From: Panax quinquefolius
Taxonomy: Eukaryota; Streptophyta; Magnoliopsida; Apiales; Araliaceae
DNA: 64,000 nt
Direction of reading: 5' to 3'
NCBI GenBank assembly: GCA_020205615.1
Contig: CM035151.1
Coordinates: forward strand, 18,546,070 to 18,610,069
In this document: in pieces, positions 24,438 through 36,086 of the stretch
Position numbering within the stretch: position 1 is the first letter of the stretch
How the letters are laid out: every line of letters begins with the position of its first letter
The notes under the pieces: model-generated
Databases searched by the model: none
Told to the model about the DNA's origin: nothing
What the model saw: the letters and a program-made list of their open reading frames with translations, nothing else
Made by a program: the position numbers and the translations under genes

Positions 24438-26196
24438 TGATAACCCCATAGTTTTAAGTAATGCTTTTAGAATAATGATGATGATCATTCTAATAAGATT
24501 TAAATTTTGTAAAGCTTAAAATTAAAATAGTTCTCAATCGTTTGATTACCAAATCGGGGATTTAGTGAATCCGGATAAATTCGTACATACGCTGTTTGCT
24601 TCATCGATGAGAATGATTGATCTCACGATCATTTGTGTGGAGACATTAGATCAAGTATGTAGGTGCTTATTAGAGAATAAGTTCACCGAACGTGGCTCGC
24701 TAAGGAATACCTAATGGAGTTTTACTTCATTCGTCAATAAGAATTCATGTAGTGATAAGATATAGTACAAGTGATCTTTGGACTTGAGATCATCATAAGA
24801 TTCGTGGTATTAGTATCTTGTGTATGATGAATTATACTTTGACTTATTCCTTAAGACCCTTAGGTATATCAAAGGGTACGCTTGGGTATAATAAGTCGTA
24901 TATGGAGATAATGTATGATCAATAAAGAATCTACCACTTCTAGAAAAGAAGAGAAATTTCCTATGTGATTCGATAAATGACAACCCAAAGAGTCCTTGGT
25001 TTAAGCGTAATGAAATTAGAAAGGAGTTTCTAATTTGCATTATTTGAAGTTGTGCATTTAAGAGTCGAAATACATATAATTAAATAAAATAAGACTCGAC
25101 AAGAATTCTATGCCTTATATTTAATTGGGACATCAGATGGTGGAAGGATTGAATCAGACAAAGAACTATTTACTCAAAGGTTCTTTTATGATTAATGTTG
25201 AAATCTATATTATTTAGAAAGTCGTTAATCGCTAGGAGGCTTATCCCTATTGTAGAATAAATATTATTTATTTAAATAAATTAATTATTTAATTTATTTA
25301 TTTATTTAAATAAGATTAGAATTGTTCTAATTGATTTATTCATAACCTAAGCTTAATACGGAGAACCTAAAGGGTCACACTATAAAAGGAAGAATAATTA
25401 TTTAAGAAGTAAATGACATAATCGTAATAATAAGTTAAGTATATTTTATTTAATCTATGGTGATGGAATAAATTAAATAATTTTAATATTTATTATTTAA
25501 TATTTTGAAATATTAAATATAAATTAATAAGAGTAGTCTTATTATTATTAATACTATTATTATTATTTAATTCCTAAAAGAGTTTGTGAATTAATTAATA
25601 AAAGTACTCTCATAAATCCTAATAAGATTAGGAGGCTAATTAATTAAAGGAGTTTAATTAATTATTCCTAATAAGATTGGGAGCCTAATTAATTAAAATA
25701 AAATTAAATTCCTTAATTGTTAAGGAGGGTTGTCTACATCTATAAAGAAGATAATTCTTATTATGGGTGTAGAGTTCTTGTTGACTTTTTAACAACAGAC
25801 GTAATTTCAATAGTTGGGAGAGTATATCTTTTCTATGAGTGATAAAAAAACTAGGGTTTTCCCAAAAACCCATCTTCTTGAATCTTTCTTCTTCCTTGGT
25901 GGATTACCTCTAGAGGCCAAACACTTGGGTGGCTAACGTTGATCAAAGGAAGGAACCAAACCCGATGGATTCAAGTTGAACGCGAAAAGGATTTGGAGTT
26001 GAACTTGTACCTGAGTATATAAGCTCGAATCTTCAAGGGTATGATTCTTATTCTTTATCTTTTCGTTTAATTAATAATTGTGCATAAATGATTATCCGGG
26101 TATATGTTTTGTAAAAATTTTAAACTCTAATTTTCCATGCTTCCGCTTAAATATTTGTGCAATTTGATTGCGTTCATAATTATTACAAACCTAACA
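24438..26196 (+). mobile_element. Copia 5' LTR
   Basis: Starts TGATAACCCCATAG and ends ATTACAAACCTAACA, followed by the primer-binding site. It contains repeats such as CTAATTAATTAAA near 25620-25700. It is homologous to 36087-37705 over about 1.6 kb. Confidence 0.85.
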
Positions 26197-26211
26197 GTGG
26201 TATCAGAGCCA
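26197..26211 (+). other. Copia primer-binding site
   Basis: GTGGTATCAGAGCC directly after the LTR, the plant initiator Met tRNA complement. Confidence 0.9.
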
Positions 26212-26242
26212 AACCTTTATGCGAATTATTACTTATTAAATT

Positions 26243-26292
<50 letters not shown>

Positions 26293-26466
26293 ATATGTAT
26301 TTAGAATAATTTAATTGGGCATAATTTTGTTATATAAAATTAATTTTAAAAAATGTGAAAATATTATTTTTTCATTGTTGATTCATGCGTGGGTGTTATA
26401 ACGCAATCATAAGAATCATTACACTAATGTTTCGTGATCTTAAAGTGTATGATATGTTCTCGATTA

Positions 26467-26507
<41 letters not shown>

Positions 26508-27068
26508 CCATAATTATTTTATAATTAAAATAAAAGTTTATTTTAATTTTAAAATTAGATTTATGCTAACTAATTAGAGTTGGAATTGGATTCCATGATA
26601 ACTAATTTGAGTTGAAATTGGATTCTATGTTTTCTTAAATAAAAAAGTTTATTTAGATATGGAATAAAATTTTATATTATTTAAAATAAAAGAGTTTATT
26701 TGTGAATAGGAAAGAGAATTTGTGTTTCCTTAAATAAAAGAGTTTATTTAGATATGGAATAAGATTTCATATTATTCAAAATAAAGGAGTTTATTTTTAA
26801 TGAATAGAAAGAGAATCCGTGTTTCCTTTAATAAAGGAGTTTTTTTTACTTGGAATTGGATTTCATAATTAATTAAAATAAATGAGTTTATTTTGATTAA
26901 AATAAAATAGTTTATTTTATTCAAAATTGGATAAATTAAAATAAAAGAAGTTTATTTTAATTTAAATTTGGATTAAAATAAAGGAGTTTATTTTGATTCA
27001 AAATTTAGATTTTATGCTAACTAAATTTGCCCATTAAATGATATCAATATATATATTGAATGTTTATT
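26212..27068 (+). mobile_element. Copia leader, upstream part
   Basis: Untranslated leader with two (AT)n tracts (about 26244-26290 and 26468-26504) and repeated units around AAATAAAGGAGTTTATTT. It ends in the ATT used as target by the CACTA element. Its homolog at 6481-7086 lacks that insertion. Confidence 0.8.
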
Positions 27069-28084
27069 CACTACCACAAAACAAATAAATGTAAAAAGCG
27101 AAAAAAAAAATGTTGTGGTTTCGTTAGAAAAATGTCGTGGTTAAGGGTGTTGTTTATTTGACACCCTTACACAACGGTTTTAAAAATGTTGGAATTTAAG
27201 CAAAATACACAATTTTTTTTTAGAAAAACGTTGTGTATTTGTTTTCAAAATTAATCAGATGCTTAAAACGTTGTAGAAAGTATGATTCCAAGCAACGTTT
27301 TTTGGTTAAAAACGTTGTTGTTTAGTATATAAGACAACGTTTTTTAAATGTTGTAGATTAAAAAAAAAGAATTTTTTTTTGTGATTCACCTATATTACCA
27401 ATATGTGAGACCCCAGATTTTATCAATAAAGATTTAAATTTTGTTTAAATAATTTTTAATATTATGGTGTGAATTTAAGATAATATTATAGTTGTGGGTA
27501 GATTTATAAATTTTGCAAAGTATGCAAGTTGTTATAAAATATTTGTTTGGTCTGGGAATATTCTTTGTTTTGGGAATATTCAGACGACTACCAATCATCA
27601 GTGGACCCCATTAACTAAAGTATTGTCGTAGTTAGAAAACCACAAAATTATCTTTCTATAAAAATAACTAGCAGAGGTGTTATCTTAAAACCGCTGAACT
27701 ACCCTAAGTAGTAAAATACAAGAATACGCCGTGGTAGATAAGAAGACACGATATCGATTATCGATGCTTACGTGAGAAGTCATTCAAATTTACGCTCAAT
27801 TATTGCTACAAAGAATTCACGTGATCATATCTCTTATATTATCGATTCAATTATTGTCACAAGATCATCCGTATAATATGTTATAAGATTAAATCAATAA
27901 TTGAGACGACAAGTTATAAAATGATTAATAATTGTTGAAAGATTAAATATGTGTTGATTAAAAATAAAATGATTTGTGGTAATATTTATTCAATCCTCGA
28001 TGTATATAAAGAGTCATTATGAGACATTTGTGGTAAGTTTGATTATTTTATGGGGGCCCATATGTCATCATCTAAGATTCTCTT

Positions 28085-28215
28085 CGTCAATAGTAATTAC
28101 CTTCTGGCCAATAGTAATTACCTTTGTGAATAGTAATTATCTTCATCAATAGTAATTACCTTCGCCAATAAGAATTACCTTTGTGAATAGTAATTACCTT
28201 CACAATAGTAATTAC
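28085..28215. repeat. Tandem repeat, unit about 25-30 bp
   Basis: Units of CAATAGTAATTACCTTCG are repeated about five times in the LTR-like unit. Confidence 0.8.
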
Positions 28216-28350
28216 CATTACAAGCGCCGAACCACTTGTCGCTTCACATTACAAAGGCCGAACCACTTGTCGCTTCACATTACAAAAGGCCGAACTACTT
28301 GTCGTTTCACATTACAAAAGGCCAAACCACTTTTCTTTTCACATCACAAC
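28215..28350. repeat. Tandem repeat, unit about 32 bp
   Basis: Four units containing GCCGAACCACTTGTCGCTTC and CACATTACAAAAG; the last unit is more diverged. Confidence 0.85.
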
Positions 28351-28659
28351 CGCTGCTCACTCGCTTTTCACACGGCAAGTGCTAAGTTTAGAAATCTTCT
28401 ATAAATAGAGGCCTAGTGCTTCATTATTTTTCATTAATTCAATCGAAACTCTAGAGAGAGAAACTATAGAGAGAAAGAAGAAAAGCATTCTCGCTACTTC
28501 ACCTCGCCAATATTCGGCTCTTCTAAGGTAGGAATATTATTTGTTGTATCTGTAAGGATGTTATTCTTTCTTATTCATGAAGAGAACTGTTGTTATTCCA
28601 TCGCTTATTATTCTCGCTGGAATAACTGTGATACGTGGGTTTACCCTATACTTGGTGAC

Positions 28660-28965
28660 ATTCTTCTATTATTCTCATTGAACATCCTCGTCTCGTGTGT
28701 TTTACACCGGACCGGTTCCATCTTTATTATTATTCTCGTTAGAACATCCCGCTCATGTGTTTTACACCGGGACCGGTTCCATCTTTATTATTATTCTGCT
28801 GGAACATCCTCTCGTATGTTTTACACCGGACCGGTTCCGTCTTTATCATTCCGCTGAATATCCTATTCGTGTGTTTTACACCGGACCGGGTTCCATCTTT
28901 ATTATTCATTGGAACATCCGTTGGTGTGAATTTCACCCGACTCGTTCCGTTATTATTATTCTCAT
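28660..28965. repeat. Tandem repeat, unit about 55-60 bp
   Basis: Five units containing GTGTTTTACACCGGACCGG and TTCCATCTTTATTATTATTC. The three overlapping open frames here (28558-29048) are all translations of this repeat. Confidence 0.85.
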
Positions 28966-30323
28966 TGAATAACCTCGTCTATGGCAAGTACCGCATTTAC
29001 GGTGATTTCTTTTGTTATTCCATTCTTTATTATACCCAAATTGGTTAAAATTTTGACTTCTATACTCCATGAAATTAGTAGAATATCCTCGATATTTTGC
29101 GTTTCATCCAAAGATCTTTTCATGGAAATATTCTTCCGATCATTCTTGAATTTTACTCTACAAAACAAAGATTATTTTGACAATTTGGACGTTAATAATT
29201 CCCGGATAAAATAATTCTTGTACTTGTTTTATTGAATTATTATGTCATTGTCATCATCCTCATGTTATATTATGTTATCTTCTATTACGTGTATAGATGA
29301 ACTTAGTATGATTATGATCAGGATCATTCTTCAGATAATCATGGCTTGTTATAAATGATGTGATAAAAGTCCTCGTTATTCGTAATGCGTTGATGGATAG
29401 TTTTGGTATGATTATGACTGTGGGTGATTCGGTATAGTCATGACCATTGATAATTTGATGAATATCCTCGTCAGAAAAGTGTGGGTGATTCGATGATGTG
29501 GATTATTTATTAAAGTCGAGTCTCAAATTTATAACAAAATGATGAAAAACCTTTAAAACCTAAAAGATAGTTGATTTTATTCTCTACTGACTCTTTTAAT
29601 GGATCGCTTATTCCGCCGCAGCTTAAACTTGTTGTCTATTGTATTTTATCGCTTTAACACCGTTGAAGGCTAATGATAAATTATTCGCATTATCTTAGTC
29701 ATAATATTTCTTCTCAATTAGTTGAGCTCACCTTTTCTTTCACCGCTTTCTTCGTGAAATGAGAACAGCCGGGATTTAGTCAGGGAACTGAGTAATGGTC
29801 CAGAGGATAACATTAGTAGTCCTCACTATTCCGTGAAATAGTGTGATAATAGTAGTAATGAGGACTCCTTTCGAGTTTGTATAATATCTAGTAGACAATA
29901 TTTGTATTCAAACTCACGCTTTATGTCGATTGCATACCTACGCTTATATTAGTAAGTTTTATTTGAATTTACGTACCATGTAAGTGGCGCACCCAAGATG
30001 GGGTGACGATACCTAATTTTGGGGGCGCCACACAACGCACCTTCAATATGCTAATGCCAATGATATATAGCCAAAATGTATCAACCATTCAAAATACATC
30101 CCAATAATACAATTCGCTTATAATTTCAAATTACTACATCCACAAAAAAATATACAAAACTATCCATATATACATCTCAAATTCACATCACACGTAAGAA
30201 TCATCAACCAAACGAGTAATCGCCTAAAAAATGTAATTTTGGATACCGACTATACAACCTAGAAATCCTACACGTAAAAAAACAAGTAAATACAGGACCT
30301 TCAAGAGTTTTTTGGTTTGTTTA

Positions 30324-30863
30324 CTACAATATAATCGTCTCGTTGGCTCTGCAAAGATAAAGACAACAGATCACTAGCGCTAATCGGCCGTCATTCGTCG
30401 CTGACCTGGCGATCCGCTTCCCTTTAAACAATGCATTTCCATATGTGGCGATAATCAGAGATGCACGCAATCTATGAATGTAAACTATCGAATATGATCT
30501 TAAGGAAAAGAATAACAAGCTATAAATAATGAAATAACAACTAAATTGCATGTTGAAAACCAAGGTAAGATACATGCCTCCATGTATGAAGTATGGCATG
30601 GCATCATGTAAGATCCCACCACAAACATCGACACGCACAAAGATATGCAGTATGAAGACCATAGCTATTATCCACAACACTTGGAAGAAATTACAGGACC
30701 CCAAATGTATTGCAGACCTTTCATATAGCGGTTTAAAAGCATTCTTCCAACAAACAACAACAACAGAGCGCAAAACATATCGCAAATGTAAAGACAAACA
30801 AAAGGTTAACCATAGTGCCTTCACCATGTAGTTTCTAGCATATGTACCAAAGATAATTAACAA
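30324..30863 (-). other. Unrecognised 179-codon open frame in the CACTA element
   Basis: A longer uninterrupted frame than expected by chance in AT-rich DNA. The predicted product is hydrophobic with several possible membrane segments (for example around CNFFQVLWIIAMVFILHIF), but I recognise no family. It lies downstream of the LAX fragment, on the same strand, yet does not resemble the next LAX exons. It could be another captured exon, part of an ancient transposon gene, or non-coding. Confidence 0.3.
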
Positions 30864-31165
30864 CTCACAAGTAAATATTACTCATTAGGTGATATTGGAA
30901 AATGAATTTTGATAATTTTAACACGTATTCAAATGGCCAAGATTTACCATTCTTACAAACAAAAAAGGTGTTCACAAACTCAAATAGAGAGCCAATTGTT
31001 GTCAATCATTTGACATGCCAAGTTTAGGATTACCATCATTTATCACTACGATAATAATATTCATTTATTTACTTAGTAAAAAAATAAAATAAATTCATTT
31101 CTTTAATAAAAGGAGTATTGTTGTTTTGAAACCAATGAGTTAAGTGTTTGCCACGATGACTCAGG

Positions 31166-31194
31166 GCCACGAGTGTTGGGTTCTGGTGAGTCGC
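31166..31194. repeat. Left inverted repeat bounding the LAX fragment
   Basis: GCCACGAGTGTTGGGTTC plus a GAGTCGC block. Its reverse complement is at 32363-32390 with one short length difference. Confidence 0.8.
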
Positions 31195-31249
31195 AGCTTG
31201 ACTAAATAAACATTCTTTTAAAGTGCATAAAATTAAGTAACCAAGTTAC

Positions 31250-31761
31250 CTGAATAACATGATTCTTGAAGTCGACATTCTCTTTCTCCTTTCTCGTTCT
31301 CAGACTCGACGTAAAGAACACTAATGAGGTAAGTTGTCCAACTACCAACAAGTCCGTAGAATATCCGGAGCAATATGCCCGATAGCATACCCAAATGAGA
31401 GAATGAATATGGCAAAGGTCAAAAGCACTTGAGCTACTCGCAATACATATGATCCAATATGGTGAAAAATGAAACCATATTTTGGGACAAATTAAATTGA
31501 AAAGACAAAAAAAGAATCTTGAAATGGGTATTGTAAATATGGGTATAATAATATAGTATATATTTTCGCTTAATTTTCACATACTTGATTGGAAGCACAA
31601 CTGAACCAAGCATCCCAAACCGAACCGCCATGCCAGAGGAAGCTCTTGACACTGAACATGGAGTGATCTTCTAATTCTCTATCTTCCTCCCTTGTTCCTT
31701 CATGTTCTATTTCATTGAAATTCGAGATAATTGCTTCCTCTGCTTGCTTCTGAGCCAACAT
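31250..31761 (-). pseudogene. Captured AUX1/LAX auxin influx carrier fragment (exons 1 and 2)
   Basis: AUX1/LAX proteins are plasma-membrane proton symporters that import auxin. The minus strand starts MLAQKQAEEAIISNFNEIE at 31761, and exon 1 continues through FLWHGGSVWDAWFSCASNQ to 31585, followed by a donor GTATGT. Exon 2 (31437-31250) reads QVLLT, PYSFSHLGMLSGILL, FYGLVGSWTTYLISVLYVE and, after a shift, NVDFKNHVIQ, then a donor GTAACT. These are the N-terminal 120 or so residues of the family with exon borders at the expected places. Exon 2 is 188 bases, two more than needed, giving two frameshifts. The acceptor reads CGA where CAG is expected. All downstream exons are missing. The fragment is bounded by an inverted repeat and sits inside a CACTA element, so it is a transduplicated pseudogene. 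Confidence 0.85.
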
Positions 31762-32362
31762 TGTCTTGGATGGATATCCACTAAATAGAATTGTCTAAAT
31801 ACTGATGCAGATCTAAAACACAAAAAAGACACTCAATGAGACAAAAGCAAGTAGAGTAGTACATCAATCCCCCAAACAATCCCCTTCCCCATAAAACAAA
31901 AGCAAATGAGTTTTCTCAGTCCCCAGATCTAAACAAAACAAAAAAAATAAAATAAAATAAAGAAAAGAAAACAACCCATTACTCTACTTTCCAATATACC
32001 TTGTTTGAGATGTCTCTTTCTTGTCCAGATCTCAAATTCTCAACACTGACTTTGTTTCTGCAAGTGTATGTTTGTCTTGTGACTTTTTTTGGGTATGTGA
32101 TTAAGTAGTACAATGAAAACCGAGGACTTGACGATTCAAGCAGAGAGTTTAAGAATTCTTCATTCCAAGATTTGATGTGAGCTTAAATAAAACAGAGTGA
32201 GGAAAAAATAAACAACTATATCGAAATTTGATGAAACACTCGACGGGCGTAGTTTGCAAAGCTAGTAAGTCGATCTTGATCTCTGCGTCAAACAACTCAA
32301 AATCCCAACTCTGACATGGACTCCCCAACTCGAAAGCAAACTCTTCACGAGACTCTACCGCC
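31762..32362 (-). other. Captured 5' flank of the LAX fragment
   Basis: Upstream of the captured start codon, on the minus strand, is a 5'-UTR-like stretch with an acceptor-like TTTTGTGTTTTAG near 31815-31827 and CT-rich sequence, suggesting that a leader intron and perhaps part of the promoter were captured with the exons. Confidence 0.45.
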
Positions 32363-32390
32363 GCGACTCATCGAACCCAACACTCGTGGC
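32363..32390. repeat. Right inverted repeat bounding the LAX fragment
   Basis: GCGACTCATCGAACCCAACA plus CTCGTGGC, the reverse complement of 31166-31194. Confidence 0.8.
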
Positions 32391-33820
32391 ACCTAGTATA
32401 CCTAGTTAGCTACCAATGTTTAGCTCAACTAAAATACATATATACCGGTAAAATAGTAAATAACAAGATTAATAATTTATATATTATTTCAATAAATTAA
32501 TACACATAATGAGGTCAAATCCACTTAAAAGCCATACTTAACAACTACATTTAAAAAAAATAGTACATGCAATGTATATACCGTAATGCTTTTTCCCCAA
32601 CTTTTCACAATCAACAAACATCAGTGCAACCATGTTATATATGTTTAGTATGCCTATTTGCTACTTATTTTTGTTATAATACACCGAAAACAATCTTGTG
32701 AAGTGTACGTTTTGGAGCAAGTATGTGGATGAAACAAAGACAGAAAGGTGTAATGGCAGAAGCTAAAGTAAAGGTAAACAAAACTATTTATCGCAGATAT
32801 ACAATTGGATATAGTAGATTACATAAACTATTTAACCAAATTATTGCTTGCAGATTACATTATCAATTTCTTCGCGCAATTTAATTTGCAGACTCGTAAG
32901 CGATTGGCAAAGATAGGATAGCACAAACTAGTTTGATTCCAGTCGAAAAGCAGATGTTTCAATGAAATTGAATGTCTTCTAATCACAATAATTTAGGATA
33001 AACAATCATGAAAATGAACAAACCAATTAATATGTACTTTAAACCATATTCTCTCCATAACGTTGTTACGTCCCTCTTCCCGGAAGGAACCATCAAGACT
33101 CAACCAAAAGTTTGGATGTCCTTCACATGTGGATTCCCGCCAACTACAAATTTCAAAAGGGTGGTCAAGCTTTTTATACACAATTAAAACCTATATGTAA
33201 AATAATAAATAAGCAAACAAAACAACAACAAAAATATATACCATGTTCAAAAACACGAACTCGCATCATCCAGAGCTCCCGTTTAGTAATCTCCGATTAT
33301 TTACTACGACATTCTCAAATTCTACATTTTCGGATCCATTATAACCGAATCAAAAATACTATTGAGAAAATGAACCAACACGGATGTAGACTATTTCGAT
33401 TGGGAAAAAATATAAACCCTAGATTTATACCGATTGTCGTTTGCTAACACAAATGATGGTAGCTTGAGTTGGTTAAGGAGCAGAGCAAATGGGAGAGACG
33501 AAATCGGAGAGCTAGGAAGCCACCTGGCGACAATAAAGCGAGTTTCAGAACATTTAAACCAATAAAGACCATCAAAAGTTAGAGGCGGATAATGAAGTTT
33601 CAGAACTCCACTGCCTTCTTCATCTTCATGATCGTCGTCTTGATTGGCTTAGAAGTGAGGGATGGATTAGGGAAATTTCTAAGGTTAGGGCTTCAGAGAA
33701 AATTAATCGGGAGAGAATAAGAGAGAGTTAGGGCTTCAGTCTTTAGAGAGGTTGCTCCGTGTCTTTTTGTTTTGCTCCGTGTTTCATTTTCGCTGCTTTT
33801 TTTTAGCTCCGTGTTTTTGT
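32391..33820. other. Remaining interior of the 6.9-kb CACTA element
   Basis: No domain is recognised. The minus-strand sequence from about 33750 down to 33420 is CT-rich and leader-like, followed by a short open frame at 33181-32993 of 62 codons. This may be a second captured gene start, but I cannot name it. Confidence 0.3.
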
Positions 33821-34006
33821 TAATAGACAACGTTTTTAAAAAAAAACGTTATCTAATTAAAACAAAAAAATTTCATTTTAAATGGATAACGTTTTTACAA
33901 ATAAATCTACAACGTTTTTTTTTAAAAACGTTGTAAAAAAAATTCCACAACGTTTTTATAAAAAACGTTCTATTAAGCGTTTTCTATTTGCTATTTTGTG
34001 GTAGTG

Positions 34007-34465
34007 ATTATCCATGAGATGAATTTATTTATTGATACATATGTAGATGTGTATGATAATAAAAAAGATTGATTATGGACTATTGACCAATGTGATTATA
34101 TTTTATTTTAGTTGGATGCATGAATGTATAGGTTTTATTAAATGGGGTCTGTGTACCTCGTCTTCTCTAATTTTTTCTTAATGTAAATTCTATCTCCCTC
34201 CTATGTACTTCCCCTTGACTGATCAATGTTTCTATTTATTTTAAATAGTTTTGTAATATGAATAGTTAGAATTAATTTTGAAGAATTGGAGATCAAAGAG
34301 CAAGGAGCGCTTAAAAACCCGTTTGTAATGGAGCCCGAGATTTAAATATAATAGTTATATTTAAATTTAATTCTTACACCCTAGGGTTTGACCTTTTGGT
34401 TCACTTGGTGGCTCTAGTGAACCAAACTAGAATAAAAGTCCATAATCAATCCGGATAGAATATAG

Positions 34466-34503
<38 letters not shown>

Positions 34504-35280
34504 TATGAAAACATGCTTCGCATGTTAATTAATATGACGCGTATTTTATATATATATGTGCATGCGCGCTAAACAAGATATATGAGACAAATTAATAACA
34601 TGCAAACCCCTCAAATTTTTTATATTAAGTCCTAAGCGTTCAAAGATATTTGGAATATCGAACGTCGCTTTCTAGCATGATAAAAATAATAGAGTATCAA
34701 TTAATTATTATAAGTTTGTTGTGTCACCACAAGGCTTATCTTAATTCTTTGATATATTAATTTTATCACATTTGACGCTTATAAAGAAAATTGAACAATG
34801 TTGTTTTGTTATGTCACCACAAGGACAATATTTTTCTTTTTTGAATATATGGAAGTGCTAGGTTGGACTTAACTTAGATAATTTTGATTCGGATGTGCAA
34901 CCACTTGATCAAAATAATCTAAGAGGCAAAATATAAGGAGTTACATAGTTGATGTAATTGACAAGGGTTGTCTACTTATTTATTTATATATAGTTTGTTG
35001 TGTCACCAGAAGGCTATATACATTTGAAATGGGATCCTTATTCTCACTAGCAAATCTTTAATTAGATTTTGTCGAACTATATAAGTGAGGGTAATATAGT
35101 TTGATGAAAATAGTGGGAGATACCAATTTAAAACAAGATCTAATTTATTTTGGTAATTAATAAAAGAATGTATGCTAAAATGTTGTTATTTAACAAATTC
35201 ATTTCTGAGAATTTTACAATGTCTAAATTACTATCATGCATGAAACATATTAGATGTTAATTAACCGTACTGAATTACTC
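34007..35280 (+). mobile_element. Copia leader, downstream part
   Basis: Continues the leader interrupted at 27068. It contains an (AT)n tract (34471-34499) and three clear copies of TGTTGTGTCACCACAAGG or close variants (about 34719, 34806 and 34992). No open frame of note. Confidence 0.75.
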
Positions 35281-36055
35281 GGATTGGTTAAGGAAATTGA
35301 GAATATTTCATGGTGAAAAGCTATCTTATGTCCTTAATACGCCTATCCTACGCAATGGTTGCAGCATAATGCCTACGAGAAAGAGATTGCTACTTTTAGA
35401 AAGTGGCAAGATGATGCACAATTGGCTCAATGCATCATGCTCAGATCCACGAAAGTAACGAGCTGCGCAATATCATGAAACTATAGATGCTCTACTATAC
35501 TCCCCGCACGCCAAGTAGTTGATGGTGAGGAAAGTAGGACTAATAGATATCAGATATCTAAGGAGCTCTTACGATTTAAAATGACCAACGACACTATAGT
35601 ACAGACATATGTCCTAAACATGATCAATTTGATTGAACAATTAGGACAACAGGTTTGGTCATGGATGGAGAGTTGAGCTAAGATTTGATCTTGCAGTTAC
35701 TCCCGGACTCCTTCTCACAATTGTTGTGAATTTTTCATATGAACAAGCTAGATATCAGCTTCGCTGATTTGCTTAACATGTTAAAAAATATTGAGAGTCA
35801 CTTTCCAACTAAGAAAGACCAAGTCTTACTGGTAGGGGCCAAAGGATCTTCTAAAAAGAAGAACGATTCTAAGAAGGTAAATAGAAAAGGCATAAAAAAA
35901 GGATAATAAGAACAAAACTGATACGGATAACAAATGAGTTTGCTTCCACTACAATAAGCCTGAATAGTGGAAAGAAACTGCAAGAAGCATCTTGCAGAGG
36001 CTAACCAGAAGAAGCTTAGTGAAGTTTCGGTTACAAATACAATTTTGTTCATGAT
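35280..36055 (+). pseudogene. gag: Ty1/copia gag remnant
   Basis: Readable pieces in order: NYSDWLRKLRIFHGEKLSYV and LNTPI (start of the copia Gag domain), AYEKEIATFRKWQDDAQLA, RYQISKELLRFKMTNDTIVQ, LLPDSFSQ, HMNKLDISFADLLNML, VLLVGAKGSSKKKNDSKK, and a damaged zinc knuckle (CFHYNKPE, then a stop, then NCKKHLAEAN). Gag forms the virus-like particle. The frame is broken by at least five stops or shifts, and no pol follows: the 3' LTR begins within 40 bases. Confidence 0.85.
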
Positions 36056-36086
36056 TTAAAATAAATTTTTCTTTAAGTCAAGGTTC

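Larger units (their letters stand above)
27404..30032 (+). mobile_element. Solo LTR-like unit of a Ty3 family inside the CACTA element
   Basis: Starts TGTGAGACCCCAGATTTTAT and ends TTTTGGGGGCGCCACA, the same termini type as the LTRs at 1620 and 17178, and has no primer site or internal region next to it. A clean five-base duplication could not be found, so the exact ends are uncertain by a few bases. It holds three tandem arrays (listed separately) and a TATA-like TATAAATAGAGG at about 28401. Confidence 0.7.
27069..34006. mobile_element. Non-autonomous CACTA element carrying host gene fragments
   Basis: Terminal inverted repeats CACTACCACAAAA (27069-27081) and TTTTGTGGTAGTG (33994-34006) are perfect 13-mers, flanked by the three-base duplication ATT typical of the CACTA superfamily. 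Both ends carry many copies of a subterminal motif AAAACGTTGT in both orientations (27150-27365 and 33825-33970). No TNP2 domain is visible inside. The content is a solo LTR-like unit (27404-30032), an unrecognised open frame (30324-30863), an inverted-repeat-bounded AUX1/LAX fragment (31166-32390) and a promoter-like segment (33000-33800). It must have depended on a transposase supplied elsewhere. Confidence 0.9.

Noticed and set aside
26244..26504. Long AT tracts as a possible replication origin or centromere-like feature
   Set aside because: Simple microsatellites of the kind found at six other places in the window.
28085..28350. Regular short repeats with spacer-like parts, CRISPR-like at first sight
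   Set aside because: Units are contiguous tandem repeats without unique spacers, in a plant LTR.
28558..29048. Three overlapping open frames of 90-100 codons
   Set aside because: All are frames of the same tandem array in the solo LTR-like unit.
32993..33447. Open frames of 62 and 111 codons inside the inner CACTA
   Set aside because: No family recognised and no splice-consistent continuation; mentioned only as interior sequence.
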